Positions 34,947 to 44,575 of a DNA stretch of 64,000 nt are shown in pieces. A program made the position numbers and the translations under genes. Location: the NCBI GenBank assembly GCA_016934955.1, contig JAFGRY010000004.1, forward strand, positions 1-64,000, read 5' to 3'. Within the stretch, counting starts at the first letter, position 1; every line of letters starts with the position of its first letter. The DNA comes from a bacterium (GTDB lineage Bacteria > Zhuqueibacterota > QNDG01 > JAGLOF01). The notes under the pieces were generated by a model, which ran no database searches, was not told the origin of the DNA, and saw only the letters and a list, made by a program, of their open reading frames with translations.

Positions 34947-34978
34947 AACGGCCCCGGTGAACCGGGGCCGTTTTTTTT
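34947..34978 (+). terminator. Rho-independent terminator after argR
   Basis: Eleven-bp GC-rich stem (34947-34957 with 34962-34972), TGAA loop, then eight T. It ends the operon of two outer-membrane genes and argR. Confidence 0.9.
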
Positions 34979-34986
34979 GGAGGGGG

Positions 34987-35070
34987 TGCCGGGGGCGGGA
35001 ATCGAACCCGCATGGAGCAAGCTCCGCTGGATTTTGAGTCCAGTGCGTCTACCAATTTCACCACCCCGGC
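34987..35070 (-). tRNA. tRNA-Leu (anticodon CAA)
   Basis: Read on the minus strand, the acceptor arm GCCGGGG (35064-35070) pairs with CCCCGGC (34988-34994). The T arm is GCGGGTTCGATTCCCGC, the anticodon stem is CTGGA/TCCAG with loop CTCAAAA (anticodon CAA), and a long variable arm (GGAGCTTGCTCC) marks a class II tRNA. The D arm GGTAGACGC is present. CCA is not encoded. It reads TTG codons. It is convergent with the argR terminator, just upstream of recA. Confidence 0.95.
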
Positions 35071-35314
35071 CGGTTTCGCTCAGGCGAACGACTAATATAC
35101 AAAAAATCTCCACCCTTGTCAAGGTATGTAACGCCTGCGTCACAGCCGTTTCCGCCGCGTCCCGCCGGGGTATCAGCTGCCGCGGCGCAGTGTCGGCGCT
35201 CCTTCAATTCCGGTTTTGTGAACATATTCATCCTTGATTTTAATCCTTATTTTGTTATCTTTCCATACGGGGGGGGGTATGCTCAGGGCGACAGTTCGTG
35301 CCAGAGACAGGACA

Positions 35315-35884
35315 ATGACCGAAACGACGCACCGTCTGTTCATAGCCGCAGCCATTCCGGAAGCGATAAAACGTGAAATCGCGGCGCTCCAGCGCCATCT
35401 CGGCAGGCATGATTGCGATGTCCGGTGGGTGCGTTCACCGGCGCTGCATGTCACGCTCAGGTTTCTCGGAGAGACACCTGAACGCCTGCTGGAACAGGTG
35501 AAGGAAGCAGTGAAAACCGTGGCTGATGCCACGTGGAGGGCCGAGCTCAGCGTCGAAGGCACGGGATTTTTCCCGAACCGGAGAAATCCGAAGATTGTCT
35601 GGGTGGGCGTTACACAGGGCGCGGATGTCCTCTCCGGCATGGCCGCGATGCTCGACCGGGAGCTCGAGCAGCACGGCTTCGAACCTGAACGCCGTCCCTA
35701 CTCTCCTCATATCACCATCGGCAGGATACGGCGTGCAGGCGACGCGGATTCTCTCATCGATGACGCAGGGCGGGGTTTTGAGGCAATGTCCATGCCGCTG
35801 CGGGATATTCTGCTGATTGAAAGCGATCTGAGGCCGAACGGTCCGGTTTACACTGTATTGGGCACCTATAACTTGAAGGGATAA
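35315..35884 (+). CDS. thpR: RNA 2',3'-cyclic phosphodiesterase
   Basis: The 189-residue LigT-like 2H phosphoesterase has both signature tetrads, HVTL near 50 and HITI near 137, with the surrounding LHVTLRFLG and SPHITIGR. These histidines and threonines hydrolyse 2',3'-cyclic phosphates and can ligate tRNA halves. ATG at 35315 is chosen; the ATG at 35279 follows a G-run and is an alternative. It ends 7 bases before recA, so the genes may be co-transcribed with recA and recX. Confidence 0.9.
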   Translation: MTETTHRLFIAAAIPEAIKREIAALQRHLGRHDCDVRWVRSPALHVTLRFLGETPERLLEQVKEAVKTVADATWRAELSVEGTGFFPNRRNPKIVWVGVTQGADVLSGMAAMLDRELEQHGFEPERRPYSPHITIGRIRRAGDADSLIDDAGRGFEAMSMPLRDILLIESDLRPNGPVYTVLGTYNLKG

Positions 35885-35891
35885 CGCCGTT

Positions 35892-36962
35892 ATGACTACT
35901 ATCAATGAGAATAAAAGCAAAGCGCTGGATCTCGCACTTTCGCAGATCGACAAACAGTTCGGCAAGGGATCCATCATGCGTCTGGGCGACTCCCAGGGAG
36001 CGGTGAATGTCCCCTCAATCCCCACCGGTTCCATCTCTCTCGATGAAGCGCTGGGTGTGGGCGGCGTGCCGCGGGGACGGATCATCGAACTGTACGGTCC
36101 CGAATCCTCGGGAAAGACCACCGTTGCCCTTCACATCATAGCGGAAGCGCAAAAGCTCAACGGCATTGCCGCCTTCATCGATGCCGAGCACGCCCTGGAC
36201 GCGAAATATGCCAAGGCTCTGGGGGTGAATATCGATGACCTGCTCATTTCCCAGCCCGACACCGGAGAACAGGCCCTCGAGATTACCGAAACCCTGGTCA
36301 GAAGCGGGGCCGTCGATGTGATCGTCGTTGATTCCGTGGCCGCACTGGTGCCGCGGGCGGAGATCGAGGGGGATATGGGTGATTCACAGATGGGACTGCA
36401 GGCCAGGCTCATGTCCCAGGCAATGCGGAAACTCGCAGGAGCCATCAGCAAGTCGAAGACCTGTGTTATCTTCATCAATCAGATCCGGATGAAAATCGGG
36501 GTGATGTTCGGCAATCCGGAAACGACCACCGGAGGGAACGCGCTTAAATTCTATGCGTCCGTTCGCATGGATATCCGCCGTATCGGGGCCATAAAGGACG
36601 GCACCAGTGTGATCGGCAACCGGACGAGGGTCAAGGTGGTGAAAAACAAGATAGCCCCTCCGTTCCGGGAAGCCGAATTCGACATCATGTACGGCACCGG
36701 CGTTTCCAGGACCGGCGATGTGCTTGACAAGGCGGTGGATCTTGGTATCGTGGAAAAGAGCGGCACCTGGTACTCCTACGGTGAGGATCGTATCGGCCAG
36801 GGCAGAGAGAATGTCAAGGCCTTTCTGGAACTGCCGGAGAACCAGGATCTGTTCGTAAAGCTGATCGGGGACGTGAAGAGCAAACTGGGATTCGGTGAAG
36901 AACCGATAAAGACCGAAGAACCGAAAAAGACCGACGAGACGCCGAAGGAAGATGGAGAATAA
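35892..36962 (+). CDS. recA: Recombinase RecA
   Basis: The 356-residue protein has the Walker A motif GPESSGKTT (69-77), the MAW block IDAEHALD, the pocket [11 protein letters not shown] and [22 protein letters not shown] with the L2 region. RecA coats single-stranded DNA for strand exchange and drives LexA cleavage. The C-terminal tail ([15 protein letters not shown]) is acidic and short, as usual. Its stop overlaps recX by 11 bases. No SOS box is recognised by eye before the ATG. Confidence 0.98.
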   Translation: MTTINENKSKALDLALSQIDKQFGKGSIMRLGDSQGAVNVPSIPTGSISLDEALGVGGVPRGRIIELYGPESSGKTTVALHIIAEAQKLNGIAAFIDAEHALDAKYAKALGVNIDDLLISQPDTGEQALEITETLVRSGAVDVIVVDSVAALVPRAEIEGDMGDSQMGLQARLMSQAMRKLAGAISKSKTCVIFINQIRMKIGVMFGNPETTTGGNALKFYASVRMDIRRIGAIKDGTSVIGNRTRVKVVKNKIAPPFREAEFDIMYGTGVSRTGDVLDKAVDLGIVEKSGTWYSYGEDRIGQGRENVKAFLELPENQDLFVKLIGDVKSKLGFGEEPIKTEEPKKTDETPKEDGE

Positions 36963-37602
36963 CGGCGGCGTCATCACCGGTATCGAGCCCCAGAAAAAGA
37001 ACAGAAAGCGATTCAGCATTTTTGTGGACGGGGTCTTTGCCTGCGGAGTGGACAGGGAGGTGCTGCTTGATCACCCGGTTCACGAGGGTGACAGGATCAC
37101 CGGTGACCGCATCGCATTCCTGGAACGGGAAGACACGGCCGTCCGGGCCCGTACCGATGCGCTTTCGCTCATTTCCTACCGGATGCGAAGCGTCAGGGAG
37201 CTGCAGGACAGGCTGCAGCAGAAAAAGTACAGTCCGGAGCTGATCGACCGAACCGTCGGCCGTCTGCTGCAGGTGGGCCTGCTCGATGACCGGAAATTTG
37301 CGGACGCCTTCGTGCATTCGCGTCTCATACAGCGGCCGGCGGCCAGGCGCGTGCTCGAACAGGAGCTGCGCGGGAAGGGGATCTCCCCAGGGATTGCCGC
37401 GGACGCGCTTGCGGAACAGTATCCGGAGGAGAAAGAGGCGGTGATCGCCAGGGATCTCGCCGCGCGAAAAAGCAGGCAGCTGCGGGGTGATCCGGTGAAA
37501 GCAGCCAAACGGCTGGCCGACTATCTGCTGCGCCGCGGTTTCGGCTGGGACCTCATCCGGCCGCTGCTCGATGAATTCATTACCGGGGAATTACAGGATT
37601 AG
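36952..37602 (+). CDS. recX: RecA regulator RecX
   Basis: The 216-residue protein follows the RecX tandem-repeat design: [22 protein letters not shown], then [32 protein letters not shown], and a C-terminal [19 protein letters not shown] block. RecX binds and modulates RecA filaments. It overlaps the end of recA by 11 bases, a classic recA-recX pair, and ends 6 bases before alaS. Slightly longer than the common ~150 to 200 residues because of an N-terminal extension. Confidence 0.92.
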   Translation: MENNGGVITGIEPQKKNRKRFSIFVDGVFACGVDREVLLDHPVHEGDRITGDRIAFLEREDTAVRARTDALSLISYRMRSVRELQDRLQQKKYSPELIDRTVGRLLQVGLLDDRKFADAFVHSRLIQRPAARRVLEQELRGKGISPGIAADALAEQYPEEKEAVIARDLAARKSRQLRGDPVKAAKRLADYLLRRGFGWDLIRPLLDEFITGELQD

Positions 37603-37608
37603 CATTAT

Positions 37609-40233
37609 ATGAAAGCAAACGACGTACGAACTTCTTTTCTGACATTTTTCGAAGAACGGGATCACAAGATCGTCAGGAGTGCGCCCGTTTTTCCCAAGGA
37701 CGATCCGACCCTGCTCTTTACCAACGCCGGCATGAACCAGTTCAAGGATGTGTTTCTCGGCACGGGGAGCCGTCCCTGGTCCCGGGCGGTTGATTCCCAG
37801 AAGTGTATCAGGGTAAGCGGCAAGCATAACGACCTTGAAGAGGTCGGATTCGACACCTACCATCACACATTCTTTGAAATGCTCGGCAACTGGTCCTTCG
37901 GAGATTATTACAAGAAGGAGGCGATCCGCTGGGCATGGGAGCTGATCACCGACGTCTGGAAGCTGCCGAAAAAACATCTCTACGCCACGGTGTTCCGGGA
38001 AGATGACGAAGCGGAGGAGCTGTGGAAGAAGGTGACGGACATTACCTCCTCCCATGTCATGCGCTTCGATGAAAAAGACAATTTCTGGGAGATGGGAGAT
38101 ACCGGTCCCTGCGGGCCCTGTTCGGAAATCCATATCGATCTGGGTGAGGGAGCCTGCGACCGGCAGCATGTCAGGGGACATGTCTGCGGCGTCAACGGCG
38201 GCTGTTCCCGGTTCATCGAACTCTGGAATCTGGTCTTCATTCAGTACAACCGGGATGCCGGCGGCACCTGTACGCCGCTGCCCAGCAAGCATGTGGATAC
38301 GGGCATGGGCTTCGAACGGGCCGTTGCGGTGCTCCAGGGTAAAGATTCCAACTATCAAACCGATGTCTTCATGCCGCTCCTGGAGGCGATCGCGGATCTC
38401 ACCGGCACCTCTTTTCGTGACCGGCAGCTGCTGCCCGCTTTTCGCGTGATCGCCGATCATGTGCGAACGCTGGCCTTTGCCATTACCGACGGCGCCCTGC
38501 CGTCCAATGAAGGCCGCGGATACGTGCTGCGGCGGATTCTGCGGCGCGGCGCCCGTTACGGCAGGAATCTCGGCATGCGCGATCCGTTCATGTACAAGCT
38601 CGTCGACGTGCTCGGCGGCATGTTCGCCGACGCCTATCCCGAAATCGGTGAACGCACCGAACACACGGTACATGTGATCAGGGCCGAGGAAGAACGGTTC
38701 AACGATGTGCTCGACCGCGGTATCGAAATATTTGAGACAGCGGCGGCCAATGCGGTGAAGCGGGGAGAGGGAGTGATAAGCGGCCATGACGCGTTTCAGC
38801 TGTACGACACCTACGGATTTCCCCTGGATCTCACACAGCTGATGGCCCGGGAAAAGGGGCTGGAGGTCGACGAACAGGGGTTCAGCGCGGCATTGGAGCT
38901 GCAGCGGGAGACGGCACGCAAAAGGGGAAAATTCACCAATGCCGAAGAGATCGAATGGCAGGAGATACACGCCGCGGGTCCGGCGGTCTTTCTCGGATAT
39001 GACCGGCTGGTGACGCGGGCGCGGATCAGTAAATATCGCCTGACCGGGGCGGGCGTGGAGATTGTCCTCGATGAAACGCCGTTCTACGCCGAGTCCGGCG
39101 GTCAGATCGGCGACACCGGGTTCATCAGCGGCGACGGGTTCAAACTGCACGTCACCGACACGGTAAAAAACGGTGATCACATCGTGCATATCGGGGCGTT
39201 TGTCGAAGGTGACACCATCACCTGCACCGATGTCGAGGCGGTGGTTGACGCCAGCCGCAGACTGTCGATAGCCCGTAACCATACGGCCACGCACCTGCTG
39301 CACCGGGTGCTTAAAAACACGCTGGGAGACCATGTAAACCAGGCCGGGTCTCTTGTCGCACCGGATCGGCTGCGGTTCGACTTTACCCATTTTGAGGCCA
39401 TTGAAAGCGGTCTTTTGGACACGATTGAAGCACAGATCAATGATCTGATCAGGAAAAACACCCCCCTGACGATCGAACACAGCTCCCTCGATGACGCCAG
39501 GGCCAGGGGCGCCACCGCCCTGTTCGGGGAAAAGTACGATGACGAGGTGCGGGTGGTGTCGATCGCCGATTTTTCCATGGAGCTCTGCGGCGGTACCCAT
39601 GTGGATCGTACCGGAGAGATCGGCAGTTTTCGTATTCTCAGGGAGGAGGGGATCGCGGCCGGGGTGCGGCGGATCGAAGCGGTGACCGGAGAGGGGGCCG
39701 AACGGCTGAGCCGGGAAGAGAAACACCTCATCCAGGAGATTGAAGCGGTGCTCAATTGCCGCAGAGAAGAGATCGCCGGCCGTGTCGCCGACCTGATCAG
39801 GGATAAAAAAGAGACGGAACGGGCCCTGCAGAAACTGCAGACGCTCTCCGCGGCGGATGAGGCCGCGGCCCTCCTGGATACCGCCGATAGCATTGACGGG
39901 GTCACGCTGGTGAGGGCCGTTGTCTCGGTTGACAGTATCGACGGTTTTCGTGCTCTGGGCGACAAACTGCGGGAAAAGCTCGTCTCGGGCGTGGGCGTTC
40001 TTGGAACCCGGCTGGAAGATAAAGTGAATTTTCTCTGTGTGGTCACCGATGATCTGATCAAAAGAAACGTAAAAGCCGGTGATATCGTGCGCGCCGTCGC
40101 CGCCCGGGCCGGCGGCAGCGGAGGCGGCAGACCGCATTTCGCCCTTGCCGGCGGCAAAGATGCGGATAAGCTGGAAGAAGCGGTGGCCGGTGCTCTGGAC
40201 ATACTGCAGGAAACGCTGCGGGACCAGCGGTGA
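37609..40233 (+). CDS. alaS: Alanine-tRNA ligase
   Basis: The 874-residue class II synthetase starts MKANDVRTSFLTFFEERDHKIVRSAPVFPKDDPTLLF, typical of AlaRS. The editing site is seen as HTATHLLHRVL near 563 and the C-terminal metal site as CGGTH near 665; the terminal dimerisation domain has GGSGGGRPHFALAGGKD. It charges tRNA-Ala and clears mischarged Ser/Gly. It begins 6 bases after recX. Standard length. Confidence 0.97.
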   Translation: MKANDVRTSFLTFFEERDHKIVRSAPVFPKDDPTLLFTNAGMNQFKDVFLGTGSRPWSRAVDSQKCIRVSGKHNDLEEVGFDTYHHTFFEMLGNWSFGDYYKKEAIRWAWELITDVWKLPKKHLYATVFREDDEAEELWKKVTDITSSHVMRFDEKDNFWEMGDTGPCGPCSEIHIDLGEGACDRQHVRGHVCGVNGGCSRFIELWNLVFIQYNRDAGGTCTPLPSKHVDTGMGFERAVAVLQGKDSNYQTDVFMPLLEAIADLTGTSFRDRQLLPAFRVIADHVRTLAFAITDGALPSNEGRGYVLRRILRRGARYGRNLGMRDPFMYKLVDVLGGMFADAYPEIGERTEHTVHVIRAEEERFNDVLDRGIEIFETAAANAVKRGEGVISGHDAFQLYDTYGFPLDLTQLMAREKGLEVDEQGFSAALELQRETARKRGKFTNAEEIEWQEIHAAGPAVFLGYDRLVTRARISKYRLTGAGVEIVLDETPFYAESGGQIGDTGFISGDGFKLHVTDTVKNGDHIVHIGAFVEGDTITCTDVEAVVDASRRLSIARNHTATHLLHRVLKNTLGDHVNQAGSLVAPDRLRFDFTHFEAIESGLLDTIEAQINDLIRKNTPLTIEHSSLDDARARGATALFGEKYDDEVRVVSIADFSMELCGGTHVDRTGEIGSFRILREEGIAAGVRRIEAVTGEGAERLSREEKHLIQEIEAVLNCRREEIAGRVADLIRDKKETERALQKLQTLSAADEAAALLDTADSIDGVTLVRAVVSVDSIDGFRALGDKLREKLVSGVGVLGTRLEDKVNFLCVVTDDLIKRNVKAGDIVRAVAARAGGSGGGRPHFALAGGKDADKLEEAVAGALDILQETLRDQR

Positions 40234-40257
40234 GCGGGCCTTGCAGCGAACAGGCAG

Positions 40258-41037
40258 GTGAACAAACGGGAATGGCGTATGCAGCTGCTCGAACGGTTTG
40301 ATCCCGCCCGGCGGGAAGGAGTGCCGGGATATATCGTCCTCATCGATCCGGACAAGACCGGAAAGGATGCCGCACCGCAGTCCGCCCGGATGTGCCAGGA
40401 TGCCGGAGCTGATATGCTCTTTGTGGGAGGCAGCCTGCTGTTTTCCAATGACTTCGACGAATGGGTGCGGCGGGTGAAGGCCGCAGTCGATATTCCGGTG
40501 ATCCTCTTTCCGGGCGGCGGATACCAGCTTTCGTCCCATGCGGACGGGCTGCTGTTCCTCAGTCTTGTCAGCGGCAGAAATGCTCAGTTTCTTGTCGGAG
40601 AGCAGGTTTCGGCCGCCCCGCGGGTCAGGGCCGCCGGCCTGGATACGGTGGCGGTGGCGTACATGCTGATAGAATCGGGAACCGTCACTTCCGTTGAATT
40701 CATGAGCGGTACACGGCCGATTCCCTCTTCCAAGCCGGATATCGCTGCGGCGCACGCGCTGGCCGCGGGCTATCTGGGCTTTGACCTGATCTATCTGGAA
40801 GCGGGCAGCGGCGCCGCGGCATCGGTACCCGATGACGTTATCACCGCGGTGACCGCGGTGTCATCCCTGCCGGTTATTGTAGGCGGAGGCATTCGAACTC
40901 CCGGGGAAGCGGCCGCAAAGGTACGGGCCGGCGCCTCATTCGTGGTCACCGGCACTGCTCTCGAGACCGAACGTTCGGCGGAGCGGGTCCGTGAATTCGC
41001 GATTGCCGTGCACGGTGCTGCGGCGCAGCCATCATGA
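40258..41037 (+). CDS. Geranylgeranylglyceryl phosphate synthase-like protein
   Basis: The 259-residue TIM-barrel protein has GYIVLIDPDKTGKD near 24-37, MLFVGGSLL, the GRNAQFLVGE block, SGTRPIPSSKPDIAAAHA and the phosphate loop VGGGIRTPGEAAAKVRAGA, which identify the group II GGGPS/PcrB family. It joins a polyprenyl diphosphate to sn-glycerol-1-phosphate, the first step of archaeal-type ether lipids; PcrB of Bacillus uses heptaprenyl. Members occur in Bacteroidota and other FCB phyla. The start is a GTG at 40258. It overlaps the next gene by four bases (ATGA). No G1P dehydrogenase is seen in the window. Confidence 0.9.
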   Translation: MNKREWRMQLLERFDPARREGVPGYIVLIDPDKTGKDAAPQSARMCQDAGADMLFVGGSLLFSNDFDEWVRRVKAAVDIPVILFPGGGYQLSSHADGLLFLSLVSGRNAQFLVGEQVSAAPRVRAAGLDTVAVAYMLIESGTVTSVEFMSGTRPIPSSKPDIAAAHALAAGYLGFDLIYLEAGSGAAASVPDDVITAVTAVSSLPVIVGGGIRTPGEAAAKVRAGASFVVTGTALETERSAERVREFAIAVHGAAAQPS

Positions 41038-41819
41038 TCGATATACACACACACATTCTTCCCGGAATCGATGACGGTCCCATGAGCTGGGATGAGTCCC
41101 TGGCCCTGGTAAGGCAGGGGTGTGACGACGGGATCGAGGGATTTGTCGCGACGTCCCATGTGCTGGACCGGCTCGATGCACCCCTGGAGAAAAGGTACCG
41201 CCGGGTCTTTGAAGAACTGAGCGCGAAAATAGAGGAGGAACAGCTTCCGGTCGCTCTCTGGCTCGGGTCGGAACTGCACTGCCTGGCTGAGTTCAGCGCC
41301 GAGTCACCGCTGGCGACGTTCAACGGAAACGGCAGGTACACACTGATCGAACTGCCGCTGGGTTCCATTCCGGCACGTGCCGGAGAACTGCTTTTCTCCC
41401 TTGCCCTCAAGGATGTCGTCCCGGTTCTGGCTCATCCGGAGCGCAACAGGGACATTCAGCACAAACCGTCGATCATCTGGGACTATGTCCGGCGCGGCGT
41501 ACTGCTTCAGGTTAACGCCGGAAGCGTGACCGGCAGATTCGGCAGGCAGGCGGAAAAGACCGCACGTCTCCTGCTCGATCATGACCTTGTCAGTTTCGTC
41601 GCTTCCGACTGCCACAGCGCCGCGACCAGGCCCATGGTTCTTTCGTCCGCTTTTCGCAGTATCAGCAGGCAGTACGGGAACGGTCGGGCGCAGACACTGT
41701 TCAGGGATAATCCGCTGAAGGTCGTGCAGGGTGAGCGGATCGACATTGCCGATCCGGGACGGTATCCAGCACGGCGGAGACCGCTTTTCCGCCTGTTCGG
41801 TCAGAAAAAGAGGTGGTGA
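41034..41819 (+). CDS. PHP-domain tyrosine phosphatase (CpsB/YwqE-like)
   Basis: The 261-residue protein starts MIDIHTHILPGIDDGPMSWDESL and has metal ligand blocks VATSHV, LGSELHC, LAHPERNRD and SDCHS. These are CpsB/YwqE-type metal-dependent phosphatases that dephosphorylate tyrosine autokinases of capsule and polysaccharide export. No kinase is in the window, so its partner lies elsewhere. ATGA overlap with the GGGPS gene and direct contact with the gmhA start suggest a single transcript. Confidence 0.88.
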   Translation: MIDIHTHILPGIDDGPMSWDESLALVRQGCDDGIEGFVATSHVLDRLDAPLEKRYRRVFEELSAKIEEEQLPVALWLGSELHCLAEFSAESPLATFNGNGRYTLIELPLGSIPARAGELLFSLALKDVVPVLAHPERNRDIQHKPSIIWDYVRRGVLLQVNAGSVTGRFGRQAEKTARLLLDHDLVSFVASDCHSAATRPMVLSSAFRSISRQYGNGRAQTLFRDNPLKVVQGERIDIADPGRYPARRRPLFRLFGQKKRW

Positions 41820-42401
41820 GTGAAAAATGAGATCCAGTCAACCGTCATCCGGCAGCTCCTGGAAAGCGCTGACCTCTGCCGGGATATCGCGTCCGCTCTT
41901 GCAGCGGATATCGCCGCGGCCGCCGCAGTGATGGCCGCGGCCTGCGCCGGTTCCCGTACCGTCTATCTCTGCGGCAACGGCGGCAGCGCCGCCGACTGCC
42001 AGCACATCGCCGCGGAGCTGGTCGGCAGGTATATGAAGACACGCGCCGCGATTCCCGCCCTCGCCCTCACGGTCGACACTTCCATTCTGACGGCGGTAGG
42101 GAACGATTTCGGGTTCGAGCAGATCTTCAGCCGTCAAATCGAAGCGCTGGGCCGCGCCGGTGATGTGCTTGTGGGTATCAGCACGAGCGGGAGATCCGCC
42201 AATGTACTGCACGCCCTGCGTGCCGCGGGACGCATCGGCATGAAACGGGTGGCGCTCACGGGAAGCGATCCCGGGCCGATGGCCGCTGAAGCGGAGATCG
42301 TTCTTGCCGTTCCTTCCCCATCGACGCCGCGCATTCAGGAAGCCCACGCGGTGATCGGGCACATCATCTGCGGATTGATTGAAGACACATGCTCCCCATG
42401 A
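41820..42401 (+). CDS. gmhA: Phosphoheptose isomerase GmhA
   Basis: The 193-residue SIS-domain enzyme has YLCGNGGSAADCQHIAAELVGRY near 49, ALTVDTSILTAVGNDFGFEQIF and VLVGISTSGRSANVLHALRAA. GmhA isomerises sedoheptulose-7-phosphate toward ADP-heptose for LPS inner core or S-layer glycans. The start is GTG at 41820, immediately after the previous stop. Its product next to a polysaccharide phosphatase suggests cell-surface glycan synthesis. No hldE or hldD gene is seen here. DiaA-like SIS proteins are close relatives, but the length and motifs favour GmhA. Confidence 0.88.
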   Translation: MKNEIQSTVIRQLLESADLCRDIASALAADIAAAAAVMAAACAGSRTVYLCGNGGSAADCQHIAAELVGRYMKTRAAIPALALTVDTSILTAVGNDFGFEQIFSRQIEALGRAGDVLVGISTSGRSANVLHALRAAGRIGMKRVALTGSDPGPMAAEAEIVLAVPSPSTPRIQEAHAVIGHIICGLIEDTCSP

Positions 42402-42510
42402 TCTCTCGATATGTCACCCCGTTTTCAGGAATCTGTGACCCCCCTGGGCCGGCTTCCTCACCCCCGGCGGCCGCAGGGAGCGGACCGGATCCGTATCGCC
42501 GCTCTGGACT

Positions 42511-44574
42511 ATGCTGAATTTTCTCAACATCGCCGCTCTTGCCGCCCTTGCCGGTGTCGCGGTGCCGCTGCTGATTCACCTCTTTGCCCGCCGAAAGGCC
42601 GGCACAATCCTCTTCAGCAGCCTGAAATTTTTCCGGGCCATTGAATCCCAGGCGATACGGCGGCTGAAGATGACGGAATTGATCCTGCTCGTCCTGCGGA
42701 CACTTGCCGTCTTCTGCATCGTTTCCGCGTTCGCGCGCCCTGTGCTGAAGGGGCCGGGGTCGGCAGCAGGACGCAACGGTTCCCTGCGAAGCGCGATCGT
42801 ACTGGACCGGTCCGCCAGTACCGACGCAGCCGGGCCGTACAGCCGCTTGCAGCAGGGGGCCCTGAGTATCCTGAACGCGGCCGGGGAGGATACGAGGACC
42901 GCCCTTTTCTGGAGCGATACGCTCGGCGCCGGTCTTTCCGCTGCCGATGCTGCCTCGCTTCGCCGGAGTATTCTGGAACATGATGATCCCACGCTTCGAA
43001 GAGGCGCTCTCGGGCCGGCGCTGCAGCGGGCGCTCACCTGGGTGAACAGCGGCCGGGCCGCGGAGCGGGAAATTGTCCTGCTCTCCGATCTCCAGCGCAC
43101 CAATCTGCCCCTTGCCCCTGATACCGCCGCAGTGATGAAAAACGGCGGACTGGTGCTGTTTCAGCCCGGCATTCGTCCTGCCAATATCGGCATCACCGGC
43201 TGCGGTCTTGAGAAACAGATCCTTCATCCCGGGCGCTCGGTAGCCGTTTACGTGGAATTGACGGCCACCGGCGGTGAGGGACCCGTGTCAACGGCGATTC
43301 GGTGTGTTCAGAACGGCAAAACAGCCGCCCGCAGGCTTGTCACACTGACCGCTCCGGGCACCCGGCGATTCCGCATCGATCTGCCCGCGGGAACACGGGG
43401 CTGGAACCGCTGCTTCGCTGAAATTGATCCTGACCGGTTCGAGCAGGATAACAGGCGGTATGTTGCCTACCGGGTTCCCGAGCTGATACGCGTTCTGCTC
43501 ATGGGAGCCGATAAGGAAAGCCTGGTTCTCCCCGAGCTCGCCCTGTCCGCGTCGGATCCGGTCGAGCCGCTGTTCAGCATTCATGCCGTCGCCTTCGCAG
43601 ACGGTGCCGGGACCTCGTTCCGGGGATTCGATTGTGTGGTGCTGGTGGATTATCCCCGGCTTACCCCCGTGCAGGCCGATGAGCTGCAAGAGTACATCGA
43701 GAAGGGAGGCACCTGTATTTTTATTCCGGGAAACAGGATCGACCTGAAATCGTACGATGAACGCTTTTTTTTACCGCTGACGGGTATCAGGCTGCGATTG
43801 CAGCGGGCTCCGGAGGGGTATCATTCCGTCGGCCGCATCGACCGGGACCACCCGATCATAACCCCCATGTTCGAGCACGAATACCTGCCGGCCTATCCGC
43901 TTCGCGTCTATGCCTATCTCGACTTTTCCGGTGCGCCCGGCCGGGACATACTGTCACTCTCTGGAGGCGCGCCGTTTCTCCGGGAATTCAGCAAAGGCGG
44001 CGGACGGTGCCTGGTCTTCAGTTCAGGCCTCGATGCCGCCTGGTCGAATTTGCCGCTGACCACTGTTTTCGCGCCGCTCCTGTTCCAGTGTGTGCTCTAC
44101 GGGGGCAGCGGGGGCGATGTGCCGGCCCCGTCGGCTGCCGCAGGCGAGGCAATCACCTGCAGCGGCGAGGTGTCGCTGGTCAGACGAGAGCTGCGGGCGG
44201 TCACCCCCGGAGGGGAGACGATCCGCCTGACCGGGGCCGTGGAACATGATATGATGACGCTCACCCTCACCGGCACTGACGATACCGGCATCTATGACAT
44301 CTTCGCCGGTGATTCATTGCTCACCTGTGCGGCGGTGAATCTCGATCCGGACGAGTCGGTAATGGATTTTCACGACAAGGAGTCGCTGCAGCGGCTCTAT
44401 CCCTCCCTGACGATTGATTCCATGGATCCCGCGAAACCCGTGGAAGCGTATCTTCGCGGGAAACGGTACGGGCGGGAGCTCTGGCGGGAGGTGCTGATCG
44501 CTGCGCTGCTGCTTCTCGGCGTGGAAATGGGTATCGCCGCCGGGCGGGTCTTGACCAAACAAAGGAGTTCCTGA
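42511..44574 (+). CDS. BatA-like membrane protein with von Willebrand-type core
   Basis: The 687-residue protein has the BatA N-terminal domain MLNFLNIAALAALAGVAVPLLIHLFARRKA, a second membrane helix (MTELILLVLRTLAVFCIVSAFARP) and a likely VWA-like region (SAIVLDRSASTD). The MIDAS serines are in part present (DRSAST). A beta-rich middle part and a C-terminal hydrophobic helix (LWREVLIAALLLLGVEMGIAAG) follow. BatA-like proteins of FCB bacteria are often grouped with MoxR ATPases, which are not adjacent here. Function unknown. A gap of 109 bases separates it from gmhA and holds nothing recognisable. Confidence 0.8.
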   Translation: MLNFLNIAALAALAGVAVPLLIHLFARRKAGTILFSSLKFFRAIESQAIRRLKMTELILLVLRTLAVFCIVSAFARPVLKGPGSAAGRNGSLRSAIVLDRSASTDAAGPYSRLQQGALSILNAAGEDTRTALFWSDTLGAGLSAADAASLRRSILEHDDPTLRRGALGPALQRALTWVNSGRAAEREIVLLSDLQRTNLPLAPDTAAVMKNGGLVLFQPGIRPANIGITGCGLEKQILHPGRSVAVYVELTATGGEGPVSTAIRCVQNGKTAARRLVTLTAPGTRRFRIDLPAGTRGWNRCFAEIDPDRFEQDNRRYVAYRVPELIRVLLMGADKESLVLPELALSASDPVEPLFSIHAVAFADGAGTSFRGFDCVVLVDYPRLTPVQADELQEYIEKGGTCIFIPGNRIDLKSYDERFFLPLTGIRLRLQRAPEGYHSVGRIDRDHPIITPMFEHEYLPAYPLRVYAYLDFSGAPGRDILSLSGGAPFLREFSKGGGRCLVFSSGLDAAWSNLPLTTVFAPLLFQCVLYGGSGGDVPAPSAAAGEAITCSGEVSLVRRELRAVTPGGETIRLTGAVEHDMMTLTLTGTDDTGIYDIFAGDSLLTCAAVNLDPDESVMDFHDKESLQRLYPSLTIDSMDPAKPVEAYLRGKRYGRELWREVLIAALLLLGVEMGIAAGRVLTKQRSS

Positions 44575-44575
44575 G

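Noticed and set aside
37591..40755. A 1054-residue open frame on the minus strand opposite alaS
   Set aside because: It covers alaS and GGGPS, has no family motifs, and arises from GC-rich codon bias on the other strand.
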